From assembly GCA_947453225.1 (NCBI GenBank), contig CANGFV010000006.1, positions 1-37,390 on the forward strand: a stretch of DNA of 37,390 nucleotides. Reading direction: 5' to 3'. Position 1 is the stretch's first letter. Each line of letters begins with the position of its first letter. Below the pieces are notes generated by a model. That model was not told the DNA's origin and made no database searches. It worked only from the letters and a program-made list of their open reading frames with translations. Of the stretch, positions 10,136 to 18,179 are shown piece by piece. Source of the DNA: Pseudomonadota bacterium. Lineage in GTDB: Bacteria; Pseudomonadota; Gammaproteobacteria; Steroidobacterales; Steroidobacteraceae. A program made the translations under genes and the position numbers.

Positions 10136-12709
10136 TTAGCCCTTGAAGATCAGATCACCCTTACTTGCTGTCACCTGCACTTTTGCACCGGGTCCGAAGT
10201 CGCCGCGCAAAATACGTTGCGCCAATGGATTCTCTAACTGAGCCTGAATAGCGCGCTTGAGTGGACGTGCGCCATACACGGGATCAAATCCTGCTACGGC
10301 CAGTAAATCGCGTGCCGCATCATCCAAGGTAATCGCAATGTCGCGATCGGCTAAACGCTTATGCAGATTGCCCAACTGAATATCCACAATCGAACGCAAT
10401 TGCGTCCGATCTAAAGGATGGAACACCACAATGTCATCGACGCGATTAATAAATTCAGGTCGGAAGTGCTGTCCAACAATTTCCATGACAGCAGATTTCA
10501 TCTTGGTGTAATTGGCCTCACCACTGAGCTCTTGAATCACCTGCGAGCCTAGGTTCGAGGTCATGATCACTACCGTGTTACGAAAATCTACCGTGCGACC
10601 TTGACCATCAGTTAAGCGACCATCGTCTAACACTTGCAACAACACATTGAACACATCTTGGTGCGCCTTCTCGACTTCATCGAGCAGAATGACTGAGTAC
10701 GGACGACGACGCACTGCTTCAGTGAGATAGCCACCTTCTTCATAACCCACATAGCCAGGAGGTGCGCCAATCAGTCGCGCCACCGAATGCTTTTCCATGA
10801 ACTCGGACATATCAATACGAATCATGGCTTCTTCAGTATCAAACAAGAATTCAGCCAACGCTTTACACAACTCAGTCTTACCGACGCCCGTTGGCCCCAA
10901 AAACAGGAACGAACCGTTGGGACGATTAGGATCGGAAATACCCGCACGCGAGCGACGAATGGCATCCGACACTGCCGCCACGGCTTCATGTTGCCCAACT
11001 ACACGCTTGCCCAATGACTCTTCCATACGCAGCAACTTCTCGCGCTCGCCTTCCAACATTTTTGACACTGGAATACCGGTCCACTTAGAGACCACTTCTG
11101 CGATTTCTTCATCGGTGACTTTATTACGTAGCAACTGGGTTTCCTGCTGCTCGGCTTGCGCCGCTTCCGATAAGCGCTTTTCCAACTCAGGTATACGGCC
11201 GTATTGCAGCTCAGACATCTTCGCCAAATTTTGCGCACGGCGCGCGGTCTCTAACTCCAATCGCGCACGCTCTAATTCTTCCTTGATGCCTGCAGAACTT
11301 TGTACGGCAGCTTTTTCAGCCTTCCACACTTCTTCAAGGTCGGCATATTCTTTTTCTAACTGTTTGAGCTGTTCATCCAGCGCACCCAAACGCTTCTTTG
11401 AAGCTTCATCTGATTCTTTCTTTAACGCCTCGCGCTCAATCTTCAGCTGAATGATGCGTCGCTCAAGTTTGTCCATTGATTCTGGCTTGGAATCAATCTC
11501 CATACGAATACGCGAGGCGGCTTCATCAATCAGATCAATCGCCTTATCAGGCAACTGACGGTCAGTGATATAGCGATGCGATAAGGTTGCAGCAGCCACA
11601 ATAGCAGGATCGGTGATGTCTACACCATGATGCACCTCATAGCGTTCTTTAAGTCCACGCAAGATCGCAATCGTGTCTTCAACCGAAGGCTCATTCACCA
11701 AAACTTTTTGGAAACGTCGCTCAAGCGCCGCATCTTTTTCGATGTACTTGCGATATTCATCGAGTGTAGTGGCGCCCACACAATGCAACTCACCGCGCGC
11801 TAACGCTGGCTTAAGCATATTGCCGGCATCCATAGCGCCTTCTGCTTTACCCGTACCGACCATGGTGTGCAATTCATCAATGAACAGAATGATCTGACCT
11901 TCTTGTTTTTTTAGATCATTCAGCACTGCTTTGAGTCGTTCTTCGAATTCACCGCGATACTTTGCACCAGCAATCAACGCGCCCATATCCAGCGCCAAAA
12001 TCTTTTTATTACGAATACCTTCGGGCACTTCGCCATTGATGATGCGTAGCGCCAAGCCTTCAACAATTGCTGTTTTGCCAACGCCCGGCTCACCAATTAA
12101 CACGGGATTATTTTTGGTACGCCGCTGCAACACTTGAACGGTACGACGAATTTCATCATCGCGACCAATCACCGGATCAAGCTTGCCTTGCGCTGCGCGC
12201 GCCGTCAGATCGACACAGTATTTTTCTAACGCCTGACGTGACTCTTCGGCATTAGGATCATCCACGGTGTCACCGCCGCGCAACTCATCAACGGTTTTTT
12301 CTAGCGCCGCCTTAGTGACGCCTGCATTGCGTAACAGCGATCCGGCCTGCCCTTTATCATCGAGTGCCGCTAAGACAAATAACTCGCTAGAGATGTATTG
12401 ATCACCGCGCTTTTGCGCGAGTTTATCGGTGAGATTTAATAGCTTATTTAAGTCATTTGAGATATGCACTGCACCGGCATTACCTTCCACTTTAGATAAG
12501 CGATCGAGCGCCTCAGTAAGTTGCGTACGTAATTGACTTACATTAGCGCCGGCCTTATCTAGCAACGGACGCACAGAACCGCCTTGCTGCTCAAGCAAAG
12601 CCTGCAATAAGTGAATGGGCTCGATGTACTGATTGTCTCGGCCCACTGCCAAAGACTGCGCATCAGCTAGCGCCAATTGAAATTTACTGGTCAGTTTGTC
12701 CATTCTCAT
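10136..12709 (-). CDS. clpB: Disaggregase chaperone ClpB (Hsp100)
   Basis: Hexameric AAA+ protein that threads aggregated polypeptides and works with DnaK. The 857 residues equal the E. coli length, and the two align along their full length. Visible parts are the N-terminal Clp repeats ([19 protein letters not shown]), NBD1 Walker A GEPGVGKT near 206-213, the coiled-coil middle domain (residues about 400-530, with [19 protein letters not shown]), NBD2 Walker A GPTGVGKT near 605, the GYVGYEEGG pore loop, and a C-terminal [12 protein letters not shown] sensor 2 segment. The start is the ATG at 12709 (MRMDKL). A sigma-32-like promoter lies about 40-65 nt upstream, predicting heat-shock induction. 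Confidence 0.98.
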   Translation of the reverse strand: MRMDKLTSKFQLALADAQSLAVGRDNQYIEPIHLLQALLEQQGGSVRPLLDKAGANVSQLRTQLTEALDRLSKVEGNAGAVHISNDLNKLLNLTDKLAQKRGDQYISSELFVLAALDDKGQAGSLLRNAGVTKAALEKTVDELRGGDTVDDPNAEESRQALEKYCVDLTARAAQGKLDPVIGRDDEIRRTVQVLQRRTKNNPVLIGEPGVGKTAIVEGLALRIINGEVPEGIRNKKILALDMGALIAGAKYRGEFEERLKAVLNDLKKQEGQIILFIDELHTMVGTGKAEGAMDAGNMLKPALARGELHCVGATTLDEYRKYIEKDAALERRFQKVLVNEPSVEDTIAILRGLKERYEVHHGVDITDPAIVAAATLSHRYITDRQLPDKAIDLIDEAASRIRMEIDSKPESMDKLERRIIQLKIEREALKKESDEASKKRLGALDEQLKQLEKEYADLEEVWKAEKAAVQSSAGIKEELERARLELETARRAQNLAKMSELQYGRIPELEKRLSEAAQAEQQETQLLRNKVTDEEIAEVVSKWTGIPVSKMLEGEREKLLRMEESLGKRVVGQHEAVAAVSDAIRRSRAGISDPNRPNGSFLFLGPTGVGKTELCKALAEFLFDTEEAMIRIDMSEFMEKHSVARLIGAPPGYVGYEEGGYLTEAVRRRPYSVILLDEVEKAHQDVFNVLLQVLDDGRLTDGQGRTVDFRNTVVIMTSNLGSQVIQELSGEANYTKMKSAVMEIVGQHFRPEFINRVDDIVVFHPLDRTQLRSIVDIQLGNLHKRLADRDIAITLDDAARDLLAVAGFDPVYGARPLKRAIQAQLENPLAQRILRGDFGPGAKVQVTASKGDLIFKG

Positions 12710-12747
12710 GACGTACCACTCGCAAAATTAAAATTTAGTTGCGAGCT

Positions 12748-12775
12748 ATCTAGGGATGATGTGGCAGATTTCAAC
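12748..12775 (-). promoter_or_regulatory. Sigma-32 (heat-shock) type promoter of clpB
   Basis: On the clpB strand GTTGAAA (12775-12769) and CCCTAGAT (12755-12748) are separated by 13 nt. This is close to the RpoH consensus CTTGAAA-N13-17-CCCATnT. The predicted transcript starts near 12741, leaving a leader of about 30 nt. Heat-shock control of clpB is well known, so sequence and context agree. Confidence 0.7.
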
Positions 12776-12796
12776 TGCGGATTGGCGCAACCGCAG
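12775..12796 (-). terminator. Hairpin downstream of pgeF
   Basis: CTGCGG/CCGCAG extended inward by TTG/CAA around a 3-nt loop gives nine pairs with one bulge. It lies 21 nt after the pgeF stop on the minus strand and touches the -35 element of the clpB promoter. There is no U-run, so it may be a 3'-end stabilising stem rather than an efficient intrinsic terminator. Confidence 0.4.
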
Positions 12797-12816
12797 GGCT
12801 ACTTAGAAGATTCAGG

Positions 12817-13566
12817 CTATTCTGTGAGCCAGATCAGACTCGCCATGCGCCCCGTCCGGGACTCTCGGCGATACGAAAAAAACCGTGCTTCATCGGAGTA
12901 TGTGCACAGTCCACCACCATAGACGGCCTGTACACCCAAACGCGCCAACTCTTGGCGAGCCAACAAATATAAATCTGCCAACCAATGTCCCGCGCGATAG
13001 CTGGGTTTGAAGGCTTGTGCAGCGGCAGCCTCTTTAGCCATAAAGGCAATGCGCACTTCATCACCCACTTCAAACACTTGTGGTCCAATCGCTGGCCCTA
13101 ACCACGCCATCAGTTGTGAACCAGGCAGACCCAATGAACTGACGGTGGATTCAAAAATGCCACCCGCCAAGCCGCGCCAACCCGCATGCGCGGCGGCTAC
13201 ACGATCACCGTCACGACTACATATCAACACGGGCAGACAATCAGCGGTCATCACCACGCACACTTGACCTGCGCTACGGGCAATACACGCATCAGCTTGT
13301 GGCGGCGTTGCCCAACTACCGGCTTCAATCACGCGCGCACCGTGCACTTGATTCAACCAGCACGGCGCATTAGGTAACTGTAGTGCTTGCGCTAAACGCT
13401 GACGATTGGCGCGCACTGCCTCGGGTGCATCTCCCACATGATCACCCAAGTTGAGTGAATCGAAAGGCACGGCACTGACACCACCGGTACGTAACGTTGA
13501 GGCAGTACGCACATGAGCGGGCGCGGGCCACTCGGCCTGCAACCATTCAAACGGCATGCGCATCAT
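12817..13566 (-). CDS. pgeF: PgeF/YfiH family peptidoglycan editing or purine nucleoside phosphorylase (laccase domain)
   Basis: Cytosolic zinc enzyme of the multicopper polyphenol oxidase-like (YfiH, DUF152) fold. Members have been reported as purine nucleoside phosphorylase/adenosine deaminase and, in E. coli, as PgeF, which corrects wrongly built muropeptide precursors. The 249-residue protein has all family blocks: NQVHG, MTADCLPVL, AAHAGWRGLAGG with catalytic-site His and Cys, WLGPAIGP, and CTYSDEARFFSYRR near the end. Its ATG overlaps the rluD stop by 4 nt (ATGA), so the two are translationally coupled; rluD-yfiH-clpB is the E. coli order too. Confidence 0.93.
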   Translation of the reverse strand: MMRMPFEWLQAEWPAPAHVRTASTLRTGGVSAVPFDSLNLGDHVGDAPEAVRANRQRLAQALQLPNAPCWLNQVHGARVIEAGSWATPPQADACIARSAGQVCVVMTADCLPVLICSRDGDRVAAAHAGWRGLAGGIFESTVSSLGLPGSQLMAWLGPAIGPQVFEVGDEVRIAFMAKEAAAAQAFKPSYRAGHWLADLYLLARQELARLGVQAVYGGGLCTYSDEARFFSYRRESRTGRMASLIWLTE

Positions 13567-14576
13567 GCACCACGTGGATCAGCGGCTCGGGCTTTAGCCG
13601 CTGCTTTTTCACTTACTTTCAAATCAGTAGCTAATGCTTTCAACAGTTGCTTCATATCTGCGGGCAATGGCGCTTCGTAACTGACAGCCTTGTTTGTGAT
13701 TGGATGCATAAATTCCAGCCGCGCCGCATGTAGGGCCTGCCGGTGAAAACCGCGTAGTGTTTCATCGAATGCAGTACTTGCGCCTTTAGGAATCACCAAG
13801 CGCTTGCCATAAACACTATCACCCACCAAGGGATAGCCCACATGTGACAGGTGTACGCGAATCTGATGTGTGCGCCCCGTTTCTAGCTGCACTCGCACAT
13901 GCGTGTGCGCTCTAAAGCGCGTCACCACACGATAATGGGTCACGGCCTCGCGGCCATCAGAGCGAATCATCATTTTGATGCGATCAGTGGAATGGCGACC
14001 GATTGGTTTATCCACCGTACCCCCGGCAGTCATCACGCCCACACACACCGCTTCGTAGTGGCGCTGCACGGCGTGAGCTTCAATCATTTCGGTCAGTGCG
14101 GTATGCGCTTCCAAGGTACGCGCAATCACCAGCAGGCCGCTGGTTTCTTTATCAATGCGATGCACGATGCCCGCACGCGGCAAAATCCCTAGAGTGGCAT
14201 CGTAGTGCAGCAAGGCATTTTGCAATGTGCCGGCGGGATTACCTGCGCCCGGATGCACCACCAGCCCCGCCGGCTTATTCACCACCAACAGGTGCTTATC
14301 CTCATGGACGATGTCTAAAGCAATATCTTGCGCCTGCACGCGCTCATCCACTTCAAATAATGGTGTGACGACCACCTGTTCACCGCCGAGCACTGCATCT
14401 TTGGGACGCATCTGTCGACCGGTAATTTGCACCTGACCACCCTCAATCCATGCCTTGATACGGGTGCGGGAATACTCGGGCAATAACTGAGAGAGCACCT
14501 GATCTAGGCGCTGCCCGGCCGACTCATAAGGAATCGTCAGTTGATGGATGGCAATTTCTGAATCTGTAGCAGACAT
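13563..14576 (-). CDS. rluD: 23S rRNA pseudouridine synthase RluD
   Basis: RluD makes pseudouridines in helix 69 of 23S rRNA (positions 1911, 1915, 1917 in E. coli). The N-terminal S4 domain (GQRLDQVLSQLLPEYSRTRIKAWIEGG) is followed by the RluA-family catalytic core, with HRIDKETSGLLVIAR containing the catalytic Asp, then GRTHQIRVHLSHVGYPLVGD. The ATG at 14576 gives 338 residues (E. coli 326); an upstream in-frame TTG at 14594 is less likely. The last 20 residues are an Ala/Lys-rich tail. Divergent from bamD and overlapping pgeF, as in E. coli and Pseudomonas. Confidence 0.95.
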   Translation of the reverse strand: MSATDSEIAIHQLTIPYESAGQRLDQVLSQLLPEYSRTRIKAWIEGGQVQITGRQMRPKDAVLGGEQVVVTPLFEVDERVQAQDIALDIVHEDKHLLVVNKPAGLVVHPGAGNPAGTLQNALLHYDATLGILPRAGIVHRIDKETSGLLVIARTLEAHTALTEMIEAHAVQRHYEAVCVGVMTAGGTVDKPIGRHSTDRIKMMIRSDGREAVTHYRVVTRFRAHTHVRVQLETGRTHQIRVHLSHVGYPLVGDSVYGKRLVIPKGASTAFDETLRGFHRQALHAARLEFMHPITNKAVSYEAPLPADMKQLLKALATDLKVSEKAAAKARAADPRGA

Positions 14577-14696
14577 TGAGTGACTAAAAAGCAAGCTGGG
14601 GCGTGCAGTCTACACGCAGAGCTCAGGCAAGATGGATTTTACCGGCTATACTGAGGGCTGAGTTGACTGTTTCCATCAGGCAAGATTACCGCTTCC

Positions 14697-15446
14697 ATGA
14701 GTCACTGCTTCCAAAAATTTAGCCGCAGCTTAGCTGTCCTGTGCTTGGCGCTTGCCATGCTTTCCGGCTGCAGCAGCTTTCGCTCCACCAAAATCACCAC
14801 GGCCGATCAGTTATATGACCGTGCCAAACAAGATTTGGACAATCGCGACTTTGCCTTTGCCATTAAGAATTTAGAGTTGCTTGAGGCGCGATTCCCGTTC
14901 AGTAACGCCACCCGCCAAGCTCAACTAGATATGCTGTATGCCTATTACGAAAATGGCGACCGGGAAAATGTCATTGATCAAGCCGATCAATTTATTCGCG
15001 AGAACCCCACGCATCCACGCGTTGATTATGCCTATTACATGAAAGGCTTAGCCAACTTCGATCCGGATCGCAATTTCATTGAACGCTGGTTTCGTGTCGA
15101 CCTTAGCAAGCGACCACCGGAGAATTCGCGTACCGCCTTCCAAGCCTTTCAACTGTTAATTCAGCGCTTTCCGGATAGCCAGTACGCAGCCGATGCTCGC
15201 CAGCGCATGATTTTCCTGCGTAATCGCCTAGCTAATTATGAAGTGTATGTCGCGCGTTATTACTTCAATCGTGGGGCATACATTGCCGCTTTGAATCGCT
15301 GTAAATATGCCATCGAAAATTATGATGGCGCGCCCGTAATCAAAGAAGCACTAGAAATTTCACGCGATGCTTATCAGCAACTGAACATGCAAGATTTGGC
15401 AGACAAAACTTCGTCTGTATTAGCGCTAAATTTTCCCGCCAAATAA
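14697..15446 (+). CDS. bamD: Outer membrane assembly lipoprotein BamD
   Basis: Essential lipoprotein of the BAM complex that inserts beta-barrel proteins into the outer membrane. The 249-residue protein (E. coli 245) has a signal peptide ending in the lipobox LSGC, with the lipidated Cys at residue 25 followed by Ser. TPR helices follow, with typical blocks ADQLYDRAKQDLDNRDFAFAI, RFPFSNATRQAQLDMLYAYY, YYMKGLANFD and FQLLIQRFPDSQYAADARQRM. The gene is divergent from rluD and is followed by a strong terminator. Confidence 0.96.
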   Translation: MSHCFQKFSRSLAVLCLALAMLSGCSSFRSTKITTADQLYDRAKQDLDNRDFAFAIKNLELLEARFPFSNATRQAQLDMLYAYYENGDRENVIDQADQFIRENPTHPRVDYAYYMKGLANFDPDRNFIERWFRVDLSKRPPENSRTAFQAFQLLIQRFPDSQYAADARQRMIFLRNRLANYEVYVARYYFNRGAYIAALNRCKYAIENYDGAPVIKEALEISRDAYQQLNMQDLADKTSSVLALNFPAK

Positions 15447-15465
15447 AAATAAATAATGGATAAAT

Positions 15466-15501
15466 ATCCACTAGAGCAATGCTTTAGTGGATTTTCTTTT
15501 T
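15466..15501 (+). terminator. Strong intrinsic terminator after bamD, overlapping the end of the facing gene
   Basis: A 12-bp stem with one G-U pair (ATCCACTAGAGC, loop AAT, then the complementary arm to 15492) is followed by TTTCTTTTTCT. It lies 20 nt after the bamD stop. The stop codon and last codons of the facing lipoprotein gene (stop at 15486-15484) are inside the right arm and loop. On the minus strand the stem is followed by an A/T-rich stretch, so it may work both ways. Confidence 0.85.
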
Positions 15502-15807
15502 CTCGCCCTTGCCGTCGATCGGCGAGCGCTGAATAGCCACAATCAAGTTTTTGATCGCATCATATTCACTTTGCGTTACTACCTGCCTCTTAACCAACTC
15601 CTCTGTAAAGTTCCACGGGCGACCGGCAATAATGGCCTCAACCTGAAGTGGTTTAATTTCAGGCAATCGCGCCAGTTGCTCTGAAGTGGCGGAGTTAATG
15701 TCTATAGGCTGAGCAGTCGTGACCGCGCTTCCTGCACAGGCACTGAGCAGCATTAACGTCAGAACAGACATCACTCTAAGCATGATGAAACGTTTATTAC
15801 CATGCAT
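15484..15807 (-). CDS. Small helix-hairpin-helix (ComEA-like) lipoprotein
   Basis: Predicted exported lipoprotein of 107 residues. A hydrophobic signal segment ends in LLSAC with the lipidated Cys near residue 24. The mature part has a ComEA/PsbU-type helix-hairpin-helix (IDINSATSEQLARLPEIKPLQVEAI), a GRPW/ELVKRQVV block and YDAIKNLIVA. In ComEA the hairpin is GIG and contacts DNA; here it is EIK, so DNA binding is doubtful. The ATG at 15807 has AAGG 7 nt upstream; another ATG at 15813 is possible. The role is unknown; periplasmic DNA uptake or an envelope structural role are only guesses. Confidence 0.8.
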   Translation of the reverse strand: MHGNKRFIMLRVMSVLTLMLLSACAGSAVTTAQPIDINSATSEQLARLPEIKPLQVEAIIAGRPWNFTEELVKRQVVTQSEYDAIKNLIVAIQRSPIDGKGEKKKIH

Positions 15808-15926
15808 ACCCATACCTTAGCTATTCCCAATACGCAGACAGTAAACCCGTAACCCTTCTGATCGCCATAGTGAATAACACCCAATCAGGGCTTAATCTTG
15901 ACTTATTGAACATTAGGAACATTAGA

Positions 15927-15955
15927 TTGACACTTTATGCCAGCACAGGTTACAT
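15927..15955 (+). promoter_or_regulatory. Sigma-70-like promoter of the amidohydrolase gene
   Basis: A perfect -35 TTGACA (15927-15932) is followed after 17 nt by TTACAT (15950-15955), a poor but acceptable -10. It lies about 48 nt upstream of the ATG at 16003. A second TTGACT lies at 15898. The call rests on the -35 match and spacing only. Confidence 0.4.
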
Positions 15956-16002
15956 GACTCTAGCTTGAACATCTAAAGCACATATAAACCTTAGAGATAA
16001 AA

Positions 16003-17019
16003 ATGCAGAACAGTCACTTACATACCTCTCGACGTTCCCTGCTGCAAGCGCTGACCGCCAGCGCTGCTTCAACAATAATCTCAAAGACTGCACTCGCCGC
16101 TACACCTAAGCCATATCGAATCGATGCGCATGGTCACTTTATGTCGCCGGTGATGATTGATGTGCTTGGTGCACAAGAATTAGGCTTGTTTGCAAACTGG
16201 TCAGCCACAAAACACTTAGAGAGCATGGATGAAAATGGCATTGCCTCAACCTTACTTTCTATACCCCCGCACTATGATCCCGAACTTGTCGATCGTCTCG
16301 CTCGGCCGACGAATGAATTTGGTGCACGCCTTGCGAGCGATTATCCAGGACGATTCGGATTGATGGCATTTTTACCAATGCCGCATATCGACGCCACCTT
16401 ACGAGAGATCGACTATGCCTTGGATACTTTGAAGGTCGACGGTGTTGCGATGTACACCAACTACGGTGATCAATGGTTGGGCGATCCGACATTCGACCCA
16501 ATATTCGATGAACTAAATCATCGCGGCGCAACCTTATTTGTTCACCCCATCAGCGCCAATTGTTGCAAGTCACTATTACCTAACGTTGCTGACACCACCA
16601 TTGAGTGGCAAACCGACACCACTCGCGCTATCGCCAATCTCTTATTCAGCGGTACGACCACTCGCTATCCGAATGTGTGCATCATCTTCTCGCATGGCGG
16701 CGGCACAATGCCCTACTTGATTGAGCGATTTACAGCAGCGGCCAACAACATCAAATACAAAGAATATTTCCCGCAAGGCTTTGCAGGCGCACTACACAAT
16801 TTATTTTTTGACACCGCCTGGACATCAAATGCCGTGGCCATGGGCGCACTACGCAAAGTCGCGCCACTGACCCATATTTTATTAGGCAGCGACTATCCTG
16901 CACGCACCTTAGTTGATCATGTCAAAGGACTACAGGAATGCGGCGTGTTCACCGATTCAGAACTTAGACAGATTGAACGTGACAATGCATTAACGCTCTT
17001 TCCAAGATTAAAAACTTAA
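16003..17019 (+). CDS. Tat-exported amidohydrolase (ACMSD-like, Amidohydrolase_2)
   Basis: Predicted metal-dependent hydrolase or decarboxylase of the ACMSD/gamma-resorcylate decarboxylase type, 338 residues. The N-terminus SRRSLLQALTAS is a twin-arginine signal (R10, R11), with a likely cleavage after the ALA near residue 32, so a folded, metal-loaded enzyme would be exported. The TIM-barrel ligands are in place: DAHGHF (H43, H45), LFVHP, IFSHGGGTMPYLIERF and LLGSDYPA with the catalytic Asp. Most ACMSD-like enzymes are cytosolic, so the Tat signal is unusual, though known in some family members. The substrate cannot be read from the sequence. It is convergent with a diheme cytochrome c gene, 14 nt apart. 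Confidence 0.88.
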   Translation: MQNSHLHTSRRSLLQALTASAASTIISKTALAATPKPYRIDAHGHFMSPVMIDVLGAQELGLFANWSATKHLESMDENGIASTLLSIPPHYDPELVDRLARPTNEFGARLASDYPGRFGLMAFLPMPHIDATLREIDYALDTLKVDGVAMYTNYGDQWLGDPTFDPIFDELNHRGATLFVHPISANCCKSLLPNVADTTIEWQTDTTRAIANLLFSGTTTRYPNVCIIFSHGGGTMPYLIERFTAAANNIKYKEYFPQGFAGALHNLFFDTAWTSNAVAMGALRKVAPLTHILLGSDYPARTLVDHVKGLQECGVFTDSELRQIERDNALTLFPRLKT

Positions 17020-17033
17020 TGACGCGCCGCCAT

Positions 17034-18026
17034 TTACTGCGTTGGCGATAGCGAACCCACATATGCAGAAATGGCGATGATGTCATCTAACGACAAATGC
17101 TCTACCACCGGTTTCATAAGCGCTACACCTTCACCTGCGCTATGGCCGCTTTGAATACTGAGCAGTTGACGCACAATATACACCGGCTGTAAGCCAGCAA
17201 TTCTTGGCACCTCACCCACACCGCGCAGCCCTTCACCATGACACAGCACGCAGGGCAAGGTTTTACCAGCATCGCCTGTTTTCACTAACTTCTCGCCCTT
17301 ACTTAAACTTCCTAGCGGCACATAGGCAAGAAAAGTTGAATGTGGATCGCGATTTAATAAACGCAATGCATCTACAGGCATCTGAACGATACGATGACCC
17401 AGCAATTCAGTACCGCCCTGCGGATGCAGCATACGCACACGCCCTAAACTACTGATGTATGTGCGCGGAATAGTTTCCGTCTCAATAACCTCAACCGTTT
17501 TTCTCGGCTTAAGTACTGCAAAATATTCAGCCGCTTGACGAATCTCTTCATCAGAAAGAGTCTTGGCAATCTGATTCATCCGCGCCGGCTCTTTACGCGT
17601 ATCGCTTTTGAAGTACGCCATTTGGCGCACAAAGTAACCCAACGGCAAGCCTGATAAATCGGCATTCTCCGGATGTCCGACACCCGACATCATGTGACAC
17701 GAACCACAGGCCATTGCAGGTCCATCTTTACCTCCTGCAACAACTGGCGGCGCAGCAGGATGTTCATCGGGATACCAATCGGGTGGATCCTTAAAACTTT
17801 CGGTAACCGCTGCGTCATATTCTTTGGTACTGCCCGGTAAGTGCACCAATCCTTTGAGCTCAATGACTTCCGGCTGCACTGGATCAATCACGTGATAAGC
17901 CCACACAGGCAGGCCATGCGGCCCAAGTTCAGTCTGTTGTTTGATATTTTGCGTGCGGCATGCAAACAACATGGCGATGACCAATGTCAGCAAAAAGCAA
18001 CGGCGCAAATAACCGGCTCTATTCAT
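17034..18026 (-). CDS. Diheme cytochrome c lipoprotein (c4-like)
   Basis: Predicted periplasm-facing electron carrier of 330 residues. The signal segment ends in MLFAC, so Cys23 is likely lipidated. Two class I cytochrome c modules follow, with heme sites CGSCH (residues 107-111) and CVLCH (259-263). Each has a later Met suitable as the distal ligand (PARMNQIAKTLSDEEI and ALMKPVVEHLSLDDI). The repeated GYFVRQM/VYIVRQL and LSDEEI/LSLDDI patterns show the tandem origin typical of cytochrome c4. A region of about 80 residues before the first heme and another between the modules are not recognised. The partner oxidase or dehydrogenase is not in the window. Confidence 0.88.
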   Translation of the reverse strand: MNRAGYLRRCFLLTLVIAMLFACRTQNIKQQTELGPHGLPVWAYHVIDPVQPEVIELKGLVHLPGSTKEYDAAVTESFKDPPDWYPDEHPAAPPVVAGGKDGPAMACGSCHMMSGVGHPENADLSGLPLGYFVRQMAYFKSDTRKEPARMNQIAKTLSDEEIRQAAEYFAVLKPRKTVEVIETETIPRTYISSLGRVRMLHPQGGTELLGHRIVQMPVDALRLLNRDPHSTFLAYVPLGSLSKGEKLVKTGDAGKTLPCVLCHGEGLRGVGEVPRIAGLQPVYIVRQLLSIQSGHSAGEGVALMKPVVEHLSLDDIIAISAYVGSLSPTQ

Positions 18027-18121
18027 AGAAACCCCTGAACCAATTTTTTCTCACAAGCATAAATGCACGCAAGGAGTACTGACCCGCAACATTAACTGAA
18101 TATCAAGCATCTACCCATAAG

Positions 18122-18153
18122 AAAAAAGGCGTGACCGCAAACGACCACGCCTT
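18122..18153 (-). terminator. Intrinsic terminator of rho
   Basis: An 8-bp stem (AAGGCGTG ... CACGCCTT) with a 12-nt loop is followed on the minus strand by a T-run ending TTTTTTC. It lies 27 nt after the rho stop codon, so the gene for the termination factor itself ends at a factor-independent terminator. Confidence 0.85.
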
Positions 18154-18179
18154 AAATCAATACCTAAACCTTATAGCGA

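Noticed and set aside
10797-11450. 217-codon plus-strand open frame inside clpB
   Set aside because: Antisense to the conserved middle and second ATPase domain; Ser/Arg-rich shadow composition.
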